Assembly (NCBI RefSeq): GCF_000524195.1
Contig: NW_020170433.1
Coordinates: 428,777 to 492,776 of the forward strand
Origin: Echinococcus granulosus
Taxonomy: Eukaryota; Platyhelminthes; Cestoda; Cyclophyllidea; Taeniidae
DNA length: 64,000 bases
Reading direction: 5' to 3'
In this document: positions 50,301-62,779 of the stretch, in pieces
How positions within the stretch are numbered: position 1 is the stretch's first letter
How the letters are laid out: the number at the start of each line of letters is the position of its first letter
The notes under the pieces: generated by a model
The model's input: the letters and a program-made list of their open reading frames with translations, nothing else
The model's database searches: none
What the model was told of the DNA's origin: nothing
Program-made: the position numbers and the translations under genes

Positions 50301-52619
50301 ACAAGACCCTATTTCCTAACTTACTCAGTAGCAGAGCAATCTAGTGATTGCCACACGGAGTAAATAGATTTGTAAATAAGCAGGTGACGGGTTAAAATGG
50401 CAAAGTGCTGTCAAGTAGTAACTGAGCACAAAAGCCTCCTTTGTGCCATTTTTATGAAAGGTTTTTCAGCGCAAATTTCAATGTAATCACATCGTAATCA
50501 GCCAATGTTGATTTCAAAAGAAGGATGCCGCGAAGTTTTGTTTTGTTAAGTCCGCACAGTTCCCGAAATTTGAAATATAACAAGTGGAGAGCGACTTAGT
50601 TTCCGTAAAGGGGAATTATTTGCTACTCACTCCCAAATAGGATTGTGCTGTCAAATTATCCATACTAGGTGAATCTTCGCCAAGTCATAATGAGATACTT
50701 ATTTGTACAAAAAAAAATGAAAATTTAATTACGGACAAATGTACAACTACGGATTTCTTACGCCGTTTTGATCAGACATCCTTGATACTAACCACCTAAA
50801 AAGTAATTTACTTGGACAATCATTATTTAGTTTTTTTGAATCTTTTTTTACTCAGTGTCATTTTTAAAATGTTTAAGTGGGAAAAGTAGATGATTTTCAG
50901 AGAAGCAGTCATAACCAAAAAAGAAAATATTTCAGACTTTTGAGATATTTTGGAATTAATTATAAGCGACGCGAAAATTCCCATAAATGTTGAATGAGCT
51001 TTAAAGGAAAAATATTACTAAAAAGGTCAAGAATAATAAAGTCTTTCAGAAAAGTACAAAAAACTTGGAATAAGTGAAACGATGAATAGTCAAGTCGATG
51101 ATGTATTCTAAGGAGTAGACGCCGTTTGAAGCACATTGACGGGACCTGAGCTTCCCCCTTCACCAGTACTTTAGTATAGTAAAAGGATGGTTATAAAATT
51201 CGGTGCCTTATTTCGTTTTCTATATTTCAGCCAGAGAAGTTTTATCACCTTCCGGTTATTCATTTATACCTTTGAAATATGTAGGGTAAAAAGTAATAAG
51301 TTTTTCATATCTCCCCCTCTCAAATATCAAAACTATCCTCCAAAATTAGGTTTCAAAAGTCATGGTTGTCTCAGTAATTGTTAAATTAATTCAAGCAAAA
51401 ACAAACCTCAATTAAGCACATAAAGGTAAGGTTTTGGGCATCTTAAGCAACTAAATTGAACAGTTCCTTCTTGAAGTTTCATCTAGCAAACATTTGGCTC
51501 ATTCTAGTTGAGAATAAAAGTGGCCAATGTTTTTTTCTCATATGTTAACTGCAAGTTGACATGCTTAAGAGTTTATGTGAAATGACGAAAAGTTTAGCAA
51601 TAGGTTTTTAAAATGATATAATCTTTCAGGAAACACTGCTGCAGAATCGCCCATCCATAAAGTAGGTGTTATCTTACGGAGAGAAGGTAAATAGATAAAT
51701 TAATGGCTTACTACGTTATTACCGTGACAGAGAAGAAAACTATGGCACCATTTTTACTCGCCTTTACACAGATGTCCTACCCCGGGATGCGATGGCTCGG
51801 GTCACGTGACGCGGAACTACACCAGCCACCGCAGTCTCAGCGGCTGCCCACGGGCCCACGTGTTGGGGATTAAGCGGCAGCACCAGATCCTTGCATACCG
51901 CAGCCAGCAGCAAGCCCAGGCTCAGGCGCAGCTCAGCTGCCTGAGTCTCTGTCGTCTGCAGGCGCTCTCTTCACTCCACAACAAGGCCAAACCTGGCGAT
52001 ACGAGTGCTCAGTGGACGCCGGATTCGATGTAAGGCAAGATTTGTTCTTACTGTTACAACTGTTTAATTCCATAAACAATGAAGTGAAAGCGGTTGGACA
52101 TTCACAGGAACCACATTTGAGATGTGTTAGGATACTTGTCACGCACCCTACCTCATAAACACAGGCTGATGGAATACGATGCCTGAGCCCGTACCATTCA
52201 CTTTCTAGCGGCGAAGTTAGTAGAGGACTTGCTTGAGTGTCTTAAGGAAGGAAGATTGTCTGCCGGAACCAAACCGGAGTGGAAAAATTAAAACATTAAA
52301 AATGATAATTTTTGTATATTTATTAATAAACTCTGTGTTAACGCCTAGAAGCATAATTAAGGCTTTGCGCTGGTGCTTGAAGGCTTAAGATAAAAAGACA
52401 ATTGTCTGATCGCTTCTTCTCTCTAGGGTAAATGCAGATGCTTCGGTTGCACAAACTACTACGAATGACTTTCCTCCGTCAAGCGAATCACACGAGCTGG
52501 GAGGTAACGAGGTTCCCAAAACAGAGACACTCTTCTCCACTGCCCATCTCCTTCTTAATGCTGGTGCCAACAATGTTGCGTCCCAGACATTCACTAAGCA
52601 GGAGCCGATGAGCGATTGA
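47352..52619 (+). CDS. MYT1-family C2HC zinc-finger transcription factor
   Basis: Four exons (47352-47713, 49583-49870, 51772-52029, 52427-52619) join in phase to a 366-aa protein. Two C2HC fingers define the family: [20 protein letters not shown] with SGC (residues 177-201) and [20 protein letters not shown] with SGC (218-242). MYT1/ST18 proteins bind AAGTT-type DNA through these and act mainly as repressors in neural cells. Residues 105-109, PIDLS, fit the CtBP-binding PxDLS motif, at the place where vertebrate members have PLDLSVK. A Q-rich run follows finger 2, and the protein ends KQEPMSD. Vertebrate members have six or seven fingers, so this is short. An in-frame TAG about 10 codons before the ATG limits the start. 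An acceptor-like cttcttcttcaag lies just 5' of the ATG, so an upstream exon is possible. AATAAA signals lie at 52760 and 52816. Confidence 0.87.
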
Positions 52620-52759
52620 AAGGTGCATCAGCCCACTTTGTACATAATCAGCGTCTGAATTGCTATACGGAGGTTCCAATGACTTTTCAATTTGGAGGTA
52701 AAATTGCCACTTGGACTACAAACTGTTCACACAAGTCTTAGCATTCATGACTAATTATG

Positions 52760-52765
52760 AATAAA
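52760..52765 (+). terminator. Candidate poly(A) signal of MYT1-like gene
   Basis: AATAAA 141 bp after the stop codon; a second AATAAA at 52816-52821 is an alternative. The downstream sequence is not strongly GT-rich, so the choice is uncertain. Confidence 0.45.
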
Positions 52766-52820
52766 TACATATTCGTATTTACTGTAAGTTCTTCGGAGGA
52801 GCGAGAAAATTTTACAATAA

Positions 52821-53039
52821 ACAGAAACTAAAGCAAAACCACATACTTTACATCTAGGTAACGGCAATCATTTTGGTATTTGCAGTTGTTGTAAATGTAG
52901 TAAAGGTCTTTTTAACCCATGCTACTTAGGAGTTGGTTCATACTGTGTTAACTGCGAGTTGCACAGTTATTGTTTAGCACCCCATTGGGGTGGCACTCCT
53001 AGACCTATCACGGGAACTGTTTATTACCATAAGGTGTAG
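52821..53039 (+). other. Cysteine-rich open stretch, possible small exon
   Basis: Between stop codons at 52818 and 53037 there are 72 codons with no ATG. They encode eight cysteines packed as CSCCKC, then NPCYLG, SYCVNC and HSYC. A good acceptor (ttttggtatttgcag, AG at 52884-52885) opens a frame-compatible exon from 52886, and AAG/GTGTAG or TAG/GTAACA could be donors. No family is recognised. It could be an exon of a small secreted or metal-binding protein, an alternative last exon of the MYT1-like gene, or chance. Confidence 0.25.
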
Positions 53040-55074
53040 GTAACATTAAATGAATCCATAATCTAAATTTATAGTAATGTGAACAGTTCCAATCGTTATC
53101 ATGTATATGGGAGAAGGTCCCATATTATAGGCTTTACTCGTTATCTACCTGGAAGTGAATTTAGGCTTGAGGAACATTACTGACTGATGCTGCAAGTAGG
53201 CCGTGAAGTGACCTTTCTTCTCGAACTTTGCGGAGAGCAAGTCGGTAGGGCAACTGAATTTTTCAGTCATTGGAGAGTTAAGAAAATTATGCTAATTTAC
53301 TCTGCAATGAGAGGTAATAATAAGTGCGAAATGTGGTTGTTATTGAAGTTTGTAACCTTTGCACTTTTGATAAATTTTACATCTTAAAGCTAAAGACCGA
53401 ACGAAAAGTTTTAGTTACCATACTCCTCCTTTAGACAAGTGCCTGATATTTTTTAATCATGCTTAAAACACTTGGAGGGTTTCATAGCATCGCGACATTC
53501 ATCATAGTGGTGTTGGCGCACATTTGATTAGGTTCGTTCAGACACTTCTTCGAGTAATCTAACACTGCCACCACCTTCAATATAGAAACTTTTGACCAGA
53601 CACTTTTTCATAAGACATTTTCTCATGGAAACCGTAAATAATGTGGATTTTTTGAATATGCAAAACTATTGGACGGAAAGCCTTGTCATCTCGCAGTCCT
53701 TCCTGTTCAGACTAGAAGCAGCGGCACCATTTGAGAATGCGCTGCTTAATCTCTGCTAAGTATGTGCAGGACCCCACTATGAAGTAAATATTACCTGTAA
53801 CACCTACTCCGAATACCGTATTGGGGTGATGGTTATCACTAAAGCGGGACTTATTGCCCAGCTAGGAGGTATTACTATGGAGCGCAGGGGACAGTGAACT
53901 GTTCAGCGGGAGTCAAGTGGAGACATAATCCATATTAAGCCCTTTGAGTTTAGTCATGTGAGTGACTTAAATGCCATACATCCTTCATACAGTATACCGT
54001 CAAGTATTTTACCTCCAAAATGGTATTGTGTTGTTAGTGGAGGTGCAGAGAGACTCAGAATATGAAAATAACACCAACACTTTTTGAAATTGGATGAAAT
54101 TTTTTTTATTAAGAAGCAAAACAATTCCCAAAGATTCCAAACTGCCATTGTCTGGGTAAAACAAAGCAAACCCTAGTTTTTCCTGCATGATAAAGCTATT
54201 GCTAATTTAACGAAAGGTTGGCTGCGGAAAATAACCAATTGTATAGGCGTTTTGGGGTGTGATTTCATAAAGCCACATTTGAATGTAGTGTTTAACTAAG
54301 CAGTCACCAAAGTCTCTGCAGCTTGCCACATTCGGGTCAAGCGAAAAAAAAGATTGTAAAGGCAAGCAATTTCCCTAACTTAGCCGTAGCATGCAGAGAC
54401 TGGAAAAAGCGTATAGCACTAATGTGAAGAAGGACTGGGAGACCGGTAGCATGACTCGATGGTCAATCTGCACAATGCGTAGGGACTACAGTGCCCACGT
54501 AATTAAATGCGCAACTAAGTGAAATGCCAAATCACTTTTGGTCCGTGGCATGGCATTCGGGCCTCGCCAATAGCCCCTCCGCCCTACAGCACATCACTGA
54601 TGTAGGTTTTCCCGTTAAATTTCGACTTACTAGGGCTCTGGCTAAGATTTGGAAGCAAAATAAACCTCATGAGAATGTATATAGCATAGATAGGATGAAA
54701 TAGGAGGGGTAGATTTACTAGCCACGACAACGAGTTTTACAAACTATGGGAGGAAGGCGTACTTAACAGGCAAAGATGAAAAAAAATGAGTTAAGGTCAT
54801 AAAAAAGTGTACCAAGATAAGTTCAGAAGAATACGTGTTGCTTATGCAGCACTCGCTAGCAATAATGAGTGCTGAATAGGTTATTATGTGAAGATTTCAA
54901 GCTTACAGGAAGCAGATTTCGAAAGGTTTAAGTAGAAGCTGCTTCTATTAGTAAGTGGAGCAAATCCTATGGCACAAACCGTAGTGTATGTTAAAACCAG
55001 CACATAATTAATGGCTTCAGCAAATCTTGGCCTCCCAACAAATGTCTTTGATTTTGGTTACACAATTTCTGCAA

Positions 55075-55096
55075 CTCTAACTTTTAAAAGTTAGAG
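55075..55096. repeat. Perfect 22-bp palindrome
   Basis: CTCTAACTTTT is followed directly by its reverse complement, with no spacer. It lies about 145 bp before the NELF-C/D start codon. A dimeric protein site or chance are both possible. Confidence 0.6.
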
Positions 55097-55241
55097 GGTT
55101 TATAAAATAGGAATTGTTTGTTAGGCCATTAAAATGATGCATACTACTAATAGATATCAATAAAAGGAAAGTCAAAGCAAACCAGATTTCCAAATATTTT
55201 AATTGTTTTAGTGGACTGCGTATTATCCGCCCTCGGGGAAA

Positions 55242-58200
55242 ATGAATCGCGATGAGGCATTGAAGATTTTGCGGAGGAAAGATGCTATTCTTGAAAACCC
55301 TTCAGTTGTTGCAGAGGCTATTGAAGTGTATGTTGGAGCTGAATTTCTCTTCCTTTTTGGGTATCCTTGTGCGGTGCTACTTTGTGTTTTAGTGTTTCCC
55401 TTCGATATGGGTTGTTTTTTAGTATTATTATTACCGACAAGGTTCATTTACTAACTTTTTGCCATTGACCACTCTTAGTTACGTGTACACTTTGTCACCA
55501 CACATTTTTGTGTCCGGTCTTGGCTCTTTTTTCCGAACTGCTTTGCTTAGTTTGTGATTTGTGATACGGAGATATAATGAGGTTACCTACTTTTAGTTCT
55601 TCTGATTGTATTATTTGGTATTCGTTTCTTTGGAAATTGCATTGTTAGATGCAATCGTGATCACAGCTAATAAATTGCGATTAATTTGACAGAGTTCAGA
55701 ATACTGAAACGGACCACGGAAATAGTGGTGCTGCGTCTGAAACCAGTAAAGAATCAGAAAATCCTGCCGACATATTAGTCGATAGCTATAAAGGCGCCAT
55801 TGAATTTCTCTTTGAGATTGGCACATGGCTTACCTACACCGACGACGATGCGCAATCAACGCGCAATATTATCGAGTCTGTTGTTATGGAGACCATCTTG
55901 CAAAATTATGACCGAAACAAAGCCATCAAGTGCCTTACTGAGGAAAATGTTGATGTAAGCCCAACTTGTTTTAAAGTTCTGTTTAAAGCTAAACTTCGGG
56001 GTGCTGTGGGGCTAATGCTATATCAGGTCTAAGACCACTCGAGCTCAAGGTAGACCCTGGGCAAAGTCGTTAGGTTTTTTACCTTTTGGTTCGCAGGACA
56101 CAATGGAGTGGCTGAGTCATCTAATCGAATCGGCGCGATGGCGTCAAACCATCTACGAGTTAGCCCAACAACCACGTAACGAAGACTGCCCTTTCCTCTC
56201 CCTCACCATGCCTTGCATAGCCGTGAAGGAGGAGCTCATCGGTGAGCTTATCTCCGTGCCCTTGGCCTGGAACACGTTGGAGATCTTCCTCAAGTGCGTT
56301 GCATACATTCTCCACCCATTGTTAAGCGCCAATACGGAGCTGATGGATGACGATCTCTTCTTGCACGACGTCGCTTTTCTCAAGTCTGCCTCCATGTCTT
56401 CTACACAGCAGCAACTACTACAGCAACAACAGCAACAGGATACGGTGTTCAATCATTGTCTGCTTGATGTGGAGGCAGACCCCGATAAAAAGAGGATTTA
56501 CCAGATTCTGCGACACTTTTTGGTAAGAATAAAGTCGTCTTTTCGGATGAGATATGAAAAGACGAGTTTTCCATGTATTTTTTGGAGTCATGGTTCATAC
56601 TCGTTGTCAAGTCTTGTCTTGTTTTCCGAATGATCATCTATGTGGCACTCTTTACTTCGGAGGTAAAATTAGTTCCTATCGTCCCGTGTCTAAAGTAGCT
56701 GTTTTTTTTCAGGGAAATCGTTGAGTTCGTATCCCCATAGCGATACAGTAGTACCTTCTTAACTACTGTATCTTGTTGATCCGGGTCTTCGGATATTTAA
56801 GCCTTATGTGAGTGATGTTTTTATATTGAGACCGTGACTTCTGCTTTTTTTCGGTTTACCAGAAAGTGCAACCTTTAATATTTTAGTTCGGGAGTATTTT
56901 CTGTGTATGTGTTAGAATATGAGTGTGCGCTAGACCTTCTCCTTAGAACGTTTTAAAGCACACATTTTGATGAGTAACGTAAGAATAGATGGGAGTATAG
57001 ATACAGGTAATATGAATAGGGCTCCATGCAGGTGCCACAGGAGACTGGAGGACTCGCCTTTTGGTATTCCATTAAAACATTTTACTTTGCTGAGTTGCTA
57101 TTTTTCGAGCAATTGCTAATCTGAGTCGGATGTTACAGTCCCTATTTATACAAGACTCTTAACAAAAACTTTGGTTTGGGGACAGAGAGCACTGCTTTCT
57201 TTTCCTTTTGCCCAAGAACAACTTTTAAGGCTAGTCGTAAACAGTTGTTCAACGCATCAGAACCATTGTATCCGATGGAAATTGGGGTCTTATGACAGGT
57301 TATTAATACTTAAACGTATATTTGTTTCCGCAATCTGGTGACTATTTATTATCTGCATCGCTTGCTAGCATGACCTAGCTGAGGTTTCACCCGTTGCCTC
57401 TTTAACGTCAACAGCCTCCCTTCTCATTGAAGAATCGACGAAAAATACTTTTGATACTAGTTAGTGATCAATAGGCACATATTCCCTTTGGCAACGAGTT
57501 TCGTACTGCTGCCAGGGCTGCAGTCCTACGTATCGCTTGTACATACTTCAGTGCAGTGCCGCTTAACACATTCACTATCAAAGTCCGGATGTTTTATCTG
57601 GCCGATCTAAAATCATCTGCAATGCCGCACCGAATAATTCAACCACTCCTCAAAAGCTAAAATGTAATCCTCCTCACACCACATCCCCATTCACCTCTAA
57701 CACTGTCCCCAGCCGCCGTCTCAGAGGCGTTTTGTTACTTTTCCTTGTAGGAGATGGGTTGTCATAGTGAACAGACCTACCTAATAATTCAGTCAATGCT
57801 GCAATGTCTGATTCGCCAGAGAAATGACAACGCTGCGAGGCACCTCTCCTGGCTACTCGAGTCAGAGGCGAGTCGACGTGGGCGGGATGTCAGTCGGTAC
57901 AGCGTCTACTTCTGCTTCGCCCGAAACTACCCCACTGAGGTGGCTGCTATGCGCGCCATACTCTCTGAACAGTCCCTTCTTCCCCAACCACTCGACGCGG
58001 TGAGTTCTTAACCTTTTTATAAATGAAAAGTGAATATCATTTGTTTAGAAGTACTTAGTGGAATAATGGTCAAATTCGTGAAATTTTATTTTACTTCTCT
58101 AAAGTGGTTGAAGGACATGTTAAATTTTATCAACTGAAAGGGTGCCAAAAGCTTTTATTGGCAGATAGTCTGTTCTACGTTTATGGTTGCAATATTTTCG

Positions 58201-61200
58201 ACCTCACTGAATTCGCTATTAATCTCGAAGATTCATTTTTGCCCCAGTGTTGGAGAGCGTCTATCTAGTCGGTTGGAATAGAGGTTAAACTTCTTATCTA
58301 GGGCTGAAATTCGCTAAACGCCGGTGATCCCACAATGCTATAGTTATGCTTAAAGTAGGATTTATTTTCGAACCACACCATGGGCCAATTTCTCTGCATT
58401 TTGCAGCTTTATTTGGCATACAGAGGCGAAGCACCTCCTCCAGTCGGCCTGATTCGGCAGCCTCTTTTCATCGGTTAGTAATTCTACTACTCTAATCCTG
58501 CATTTTCCACGCTGTAAATTATTAAAGTATGTTTCCCTCTTTTCGTTCCTCTGGTGATTGTGGATCTATCTATGTGAGTGAGCTTGGTTACATTTGATGT
58601 TCGATTCTCTTCTTGCATAATGAGTTTTACTTGGGTAGACTTTTCGTTTCATTCAACAGAAATCGAGTTACTCCTTGATTCGATCCGAATCCTGAATTAA
58701 CCACTGTTTTTTTTAAAAAAATGATCTCTGGTAAAGTAATATTCCTCCTTATATTGTTTTCACTTTTTCATCAGCATGAAGAGGTTCAAAATCAAAAAGG
58801 TAGAACAGCCATACGAACAACACATTACTTTAGGTCGTTTACTCTGGAAGTTGGATCCGCGTGTATTTTTGCCTGAAATCAGTGTTGTTTAACGGGAGTA
58901 ACAGTTAGCTACACGACACTACTGCTCCAAGAGAGAGGAGGGACTGTAGCCAATGTTACCGGGCCATAGGGGTGTAGCACCAACCAGCTCAATGTATCCT
59001 GTGAAAAAAGAACAACGGTGTTGAGTAGTAAGGGCTACGGTCATAGTTTCCACGCCGCGAAGGTTTAAATACTGGGCTGGCTACACTGTGCTCCACCACG
59101 CTTTTGCAGTGATGCTAGCGGACGCGTTGTTTGCAAGTCCGGAGCGCCTGCTGAGCGAGCAGCAGGAGTGCTACGCTTACCTCTATGCCTACGCCTCGGT
59201 GACCGCAGAGAAGGTGGACTTTGAAACCGAGTGCCGAATCCGCCTCGACCGCTCACGAATCGCTGAGGTCAATAGGGAGGTGTTGGAGGCTAGCCGCATC
59301 TGCAAACACGTGAGCTTTCTCTCCTTCCCTTTTGCCCTCAGCGTATTTGCTGAACTTGAAATACCCGGTCCCTAGCTTTGGTAAATTTCCTCTTCTACCT
59401 GAAAAGTTTTACTTTACGTGTGTATTGAAGGGAGCAAATCGAAATACTTAGGGGTTTGATGATATTTTTAAAGGCTAAGTGTGTAAAACGTTGCAGGAAA
59501 GGCGGGTTATTATTTTAGTTATGAAATGTTCTATAGTTATTTGAGCCTGAAAATGCTGCTTTTTGTGTAGTCGGTCAATATTCCAGCATTTTGCACGGCT
59601 TTAAGAAACCATTCAGTGCCTTTAAGGCGGTATCAGGCCTGTTTACGGATTTGCGCAGCATTATCTGTGTGCCGTGGTTAGTCGAATAATACCTTTTACC
59701 TTTTCTAATCACAAGCCTTCCCATTTTTCATTTATTTGATTGTAATAGTCATTCGTCCACTGAGCACTGGTGACCGAATCACCGCTGGGCACATTAACGG
59801 AAGCCCGAGTCTGGACATAAGTTTGTCATAAGCTAACAGGAAGGCATGGACTTCCGCAGCAAAGGTTAAGAGGGGCAAAGCATTAGTATCAATGCCGTAG
59901 AGGCTAAATTACGGGAGGCTAAGGATTCGCCTGGTAAAAGATACCCTGCTGTAAGATCGCGAGATAACACTGAGTCATTAATGACTAACAAATCCTCTTC
60001 TCTACTTCAGTGGAATACCATGACAGGCAGCGCGGTGAGCTTACGAGCCTTCCGTGATTTGCCGACCCTATTGCAGTGCCTGCACCACCGAGCGGTATCT
60101 TTTGGTGTATTCCGCTTCCTCTGGGTCATCTTCCGCTCCAAGCGGGTGGACTTTGAGCTCAACCTCGAGACAATGAAGCCCTACTGCATCGTTGTGAATG
60201 AGCTTGCCACCCTTAACCCCTTCATTCGGCCCGCGTTACTCTCCTTCGTCACTGAACTGCTCGGGTCTGTTATGGAGGGCATGGAGGATCTCAGTCAGGT
60301 GAGGTTGTCTTTCACAGCTATTTTAATACTACGCGGATCGAGAAGTAGCCTGGTGAGACTAGCAGTTTATGCGAAATGACTAAGATTCTATGTCACTGAC
60401 AGGGGGATCGAATCAAGCAAGACTGGGAGGGGTAGTGTGATAGCAAGTATGGCTAAAGTAAGCATTATGGATTTTCTTGTCAGTTTGATTTGGATCATTG
60501 GTTGTGGCCACGAGAGATAAAGTGATGTGAATTGGCACACCTAGCTGATCTTTTTGTGTAAGTTTATGACATATTTACCGAGACAATTTGGTAAGTCATC
60601 CCGACTGAACTCCGTTCCGATGATTTGATGCATCCATTACTGATCAAGTTATTAGGCCATTCGGCCTTTCATTTAAAGTTTTTGTCCTTTCTACCGCACA
60701 TTCAGGATTCATGAGAGTTTGAAATGGTAAAATGCGGTCGCAAATAAGTTTTTATTGCAATTATAGTTAGATCGTGGTCCGTAAATCTGCTTGACTATGT
60801 TAGCTGTTAATCATAATTAGTTTCTATCTTGGAATTATACTCTCTCAAGTTTTCTTATCCGGTCCATGGTGTTGTCTTTGTGCTTGTGGCGAAAAGTTGC
60901 CATTCTTATTTCTATCCCATTCAGGTAGGATAACTAAAAAAAAACGGCATCTGTATTTTACTTTAACATCCTATTCCTGCAGATTCGTTTAGGATCTAGT
61001 TACTTTTAAATGCTTGGGGATGAAGTGGGGATCTTATTTCGATCCAGGAACTACGTTCATGCACCCTTTTTCTTAGGAGTTGGAATTAAAATTGTGGTCT
61101 GTGGATAGTAAAACAAAGGATTTAATCGGGGTTAGGCTTGTTGATTTTTGATTATCTGCTCATGTTTAGGGACACTTAATCGGCCTTGGGAATAGGTTTT

Positions 61201-62271
61201 GAGGAGTCTGAATCGCTTTAATAAGTATCGGTTATCTATCTCCTTTTCTTGTTAGGGTGGTGTTCACTTATCCCCTTGAATTGCAACTGTGTTGTTGGAA
61301 TTTTCGCATGAACAAACTGAGGAACTAACCACACACAGTTATTGATTTAACGTAGTAACTTTTTTGAAGAAGTCTTCAGTGTTCCCAAAAATATTTTTGT
61401 TAAATGAGGTCCCCTATTTTTCATACTTCTACAACAGTATTCATGATTGTCTTTTCAAATAATAGCGTTACTTTCAACGTTGGGGTTCTGTATCCCATTG
61501 GCAATCATGTGCTCGGCAATTGACACGGGGCTGATTAAACTATGATTGACTGGTTGTTTTTTTTCTCCCTTTCCAGTTGGAGTACAAGCGAATGCTGGTG
61601 GGACTGCTGGTCCACCTCATCACTTGCGGCTACGTTCTACCCACTATTCGGACGATGCATTCTCTCTTCGAGCGGAATCATGTGGACGTCTCTATCGCGA
61701 GGCATTTTGTCACCGAGGTGGGTTTGTGTCTCATCTGTTAATCTGTCCTACCTCCCATCCATCCATCCATCCATCCATCCATCCATCCATCCATCCNNNN
61801 NNNNNNNNNNNNNNNNNNNNNNNNNNNNNNNNNNNNNNNNNNNNNNNNNNNNNNNNNNNNNNNNNNNNNNNNNNNNNNNNNNNNNNNNNNNNNNNNATCC
61901 ATCCATCCATCCATCCATCCATCCATCTCATATATCCTTTTATTCATTCATCCATCCATCCAGCTACTCACCAAAGTTACTTAACTGCCAATTTTGTCGT
62001 ATTTTTTGACCCTAGCTCCTCAATGTGGCTGCACCGCCGTATGACCCGACATTCATGAACTGTCTTCATCCTCTCGTATCTCACCCACACATCATTGATG
62101 GTCTTCATGCTGGTCGAAACACCGATCTCGTAAAGGAATTTTTAGGTATGTTTCATTCCCCTTCGTCACATCATTGCTATATATTACAGGAATTTGTCAC
62201 TCAAATACATACTTTTTGTAAACATTTTAGCCCGATACAATGACCAGACACGTTCTGCAAGTCCGGAATAA
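55242..62271 (+). CDS. NELFCD: Negative elongation factor C/D (TH1)
   Basis: Ten exons: 55242-55327, 55693-55954, 56097-56522, 57751-57999, 58407-58473, 59110-59309, 60011-60298, 61577-61717, 62016-62145, 62231-62271. All junctions keep phase and give 629 aa (human about 590). NELF-C/D is a core subunit of the nuclear NELF complex that holds RNA polymerase II in promoter-proximal pausing. Matches to the human protein in order: the ALKILRRKDAILENPS start; EWLSHLIESARWRQTIYELA; CHSEQTYLIIQSML; EAPPPVGLIRQPLF; AYLYAYASV; HLITCGYVLPTIR; HFVTE; NVAAPPYDPTF; and LVKEFL. The long acidic N-terminus of the human protein is absent. Exon 3 carries a glutamine-rich insertion. Introns range from 85 to 1,278 bp; intron 8 contains a microsatellite and assembly gap. 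The first exon's start is the least certain part. Confidence 0.9.
56407..56440 (+). repeat. CAG/CAA-rich coding repeat in NELF-C/D
   Basis: Mixed cagcaa codons give TQQQLLQQQQQQD in exon 3. The stretch lies between the ILHPLL helix and the CHSEQTY block, at a place where the human protein has a shorter loop, so it is probably a disordered insertion. Codons are mixed CAG and CAA, which limits slippage. Confidence 0.75.
61757..61924. repeat. ATCC microsatellite split by a 100-N gap
   Basis: Ten ATCC units (61757-61796) precede the gap and seven (61897-61924) follow it; a further short CATC run lies at 61939-61962. Both sides have the same unit and orientation, so the gap is inside one array, in NELF-C/D intron 8. 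The round gap size of 100 N is likely a placeholder and the true length is unknown. Confidence 0.93.
61797..61896. other. Assembly gap (100 N)
   Basis: Exactly 100 undetermined bases inside the ATCC array. No exon is missing, because NELF-C/D exons 8 and 9 on either side join in phase and match adjoining parts of the human protein. Confidence 0.95.
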
Positions 62272-62539
62272 GGTGGATGCCGTGGTCATTCACCTTGTGT
62301 ACATATGTGTACAATGTTGTTTATTTATTAATATTAGTAGTTAAATGTATGCTTGTATTTAGCAATTAGCTTCAAGTCCGCTGTATTACTCTCGTTGGGG
62401 TGGGGAGATATTGTAGTATTCGAGGGTCGCCGTGTGTGTTACTTCCATGTGAGGGTTCATTTCTTATTTGCTCAATCGTACTATAACGCCACAGTAATGT
62501 GATTCAAAATGCATCCGGAACGGGGCTTGTTCTGATCCA

Positions 62540-62558
62540 GCGTAGCCTTTGGCTGCGC
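62540..62558 (+). other. Short stem-loop in NELF-C/D 3' UTR
   Basis: GCGTAGCC and GGCTGCGC pair over 8 bp (one G-U) around a TTT loop, between the stop codon and the AATAAA. Function unknown. Confidence 0.35.
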
Positions 62559-62742
62559 CAGTAGTCTCAGCTCTTCTGTGCCCAAGTAGTACTGTAATAC
62601 TTATGTTGTTTTAATGTACCGTTCAGGGAGGAGGCGGTCAGGAAATTCGGGCCTCGTGACCGGATGGTCCTCTCCCGTGCCTAGTGACTGCAGCTCCCCT
62701 CCTTCTTGAACATTGTATTTCCCTCTCCATCTTGTCGTCTTT

Positions 62743-62748
62743 AATAAA
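62743..62748 (+). terminator. Poly(A) signal of NELF-C/D
   Basis: AATAAA 471 bp after the NELF-C/D stop. The intervening sequence has no further coding frame, so the 3' UTR would be about 0.5 kb. Confidence 0.55.
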
Positions 62749-62779
62749 TATGTCCAAAGTGAATCAACTGGGCTTGTCT

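Larger units (their letters stand above)
52620..55241. other. Intergenic: MYT1-like to NELF-C/D
   Basis: About 2.6 kb including the MYT1-like 3' UTR and NELF-C/D promoter. It holds a cysteine-rich open stretch without ATG (52,821-53,039) and a perfect 22-bp palindrome (55,075-55,096). No TATA box was recognised before 55,242. Confidence 0.6.

Noticed and set aside
61757..61924. CRISPR-like regular array
   Set aside because: The unit is 4 bp with no spacers; it is a simple microsatellite.
61542..62058. Proteins rich in PSIH or GWMD repeats across the ATCC array
   Set aside because: They are translations of the microsatellite and the N gap in all frames, and lie in NELF-C/D intron 8.
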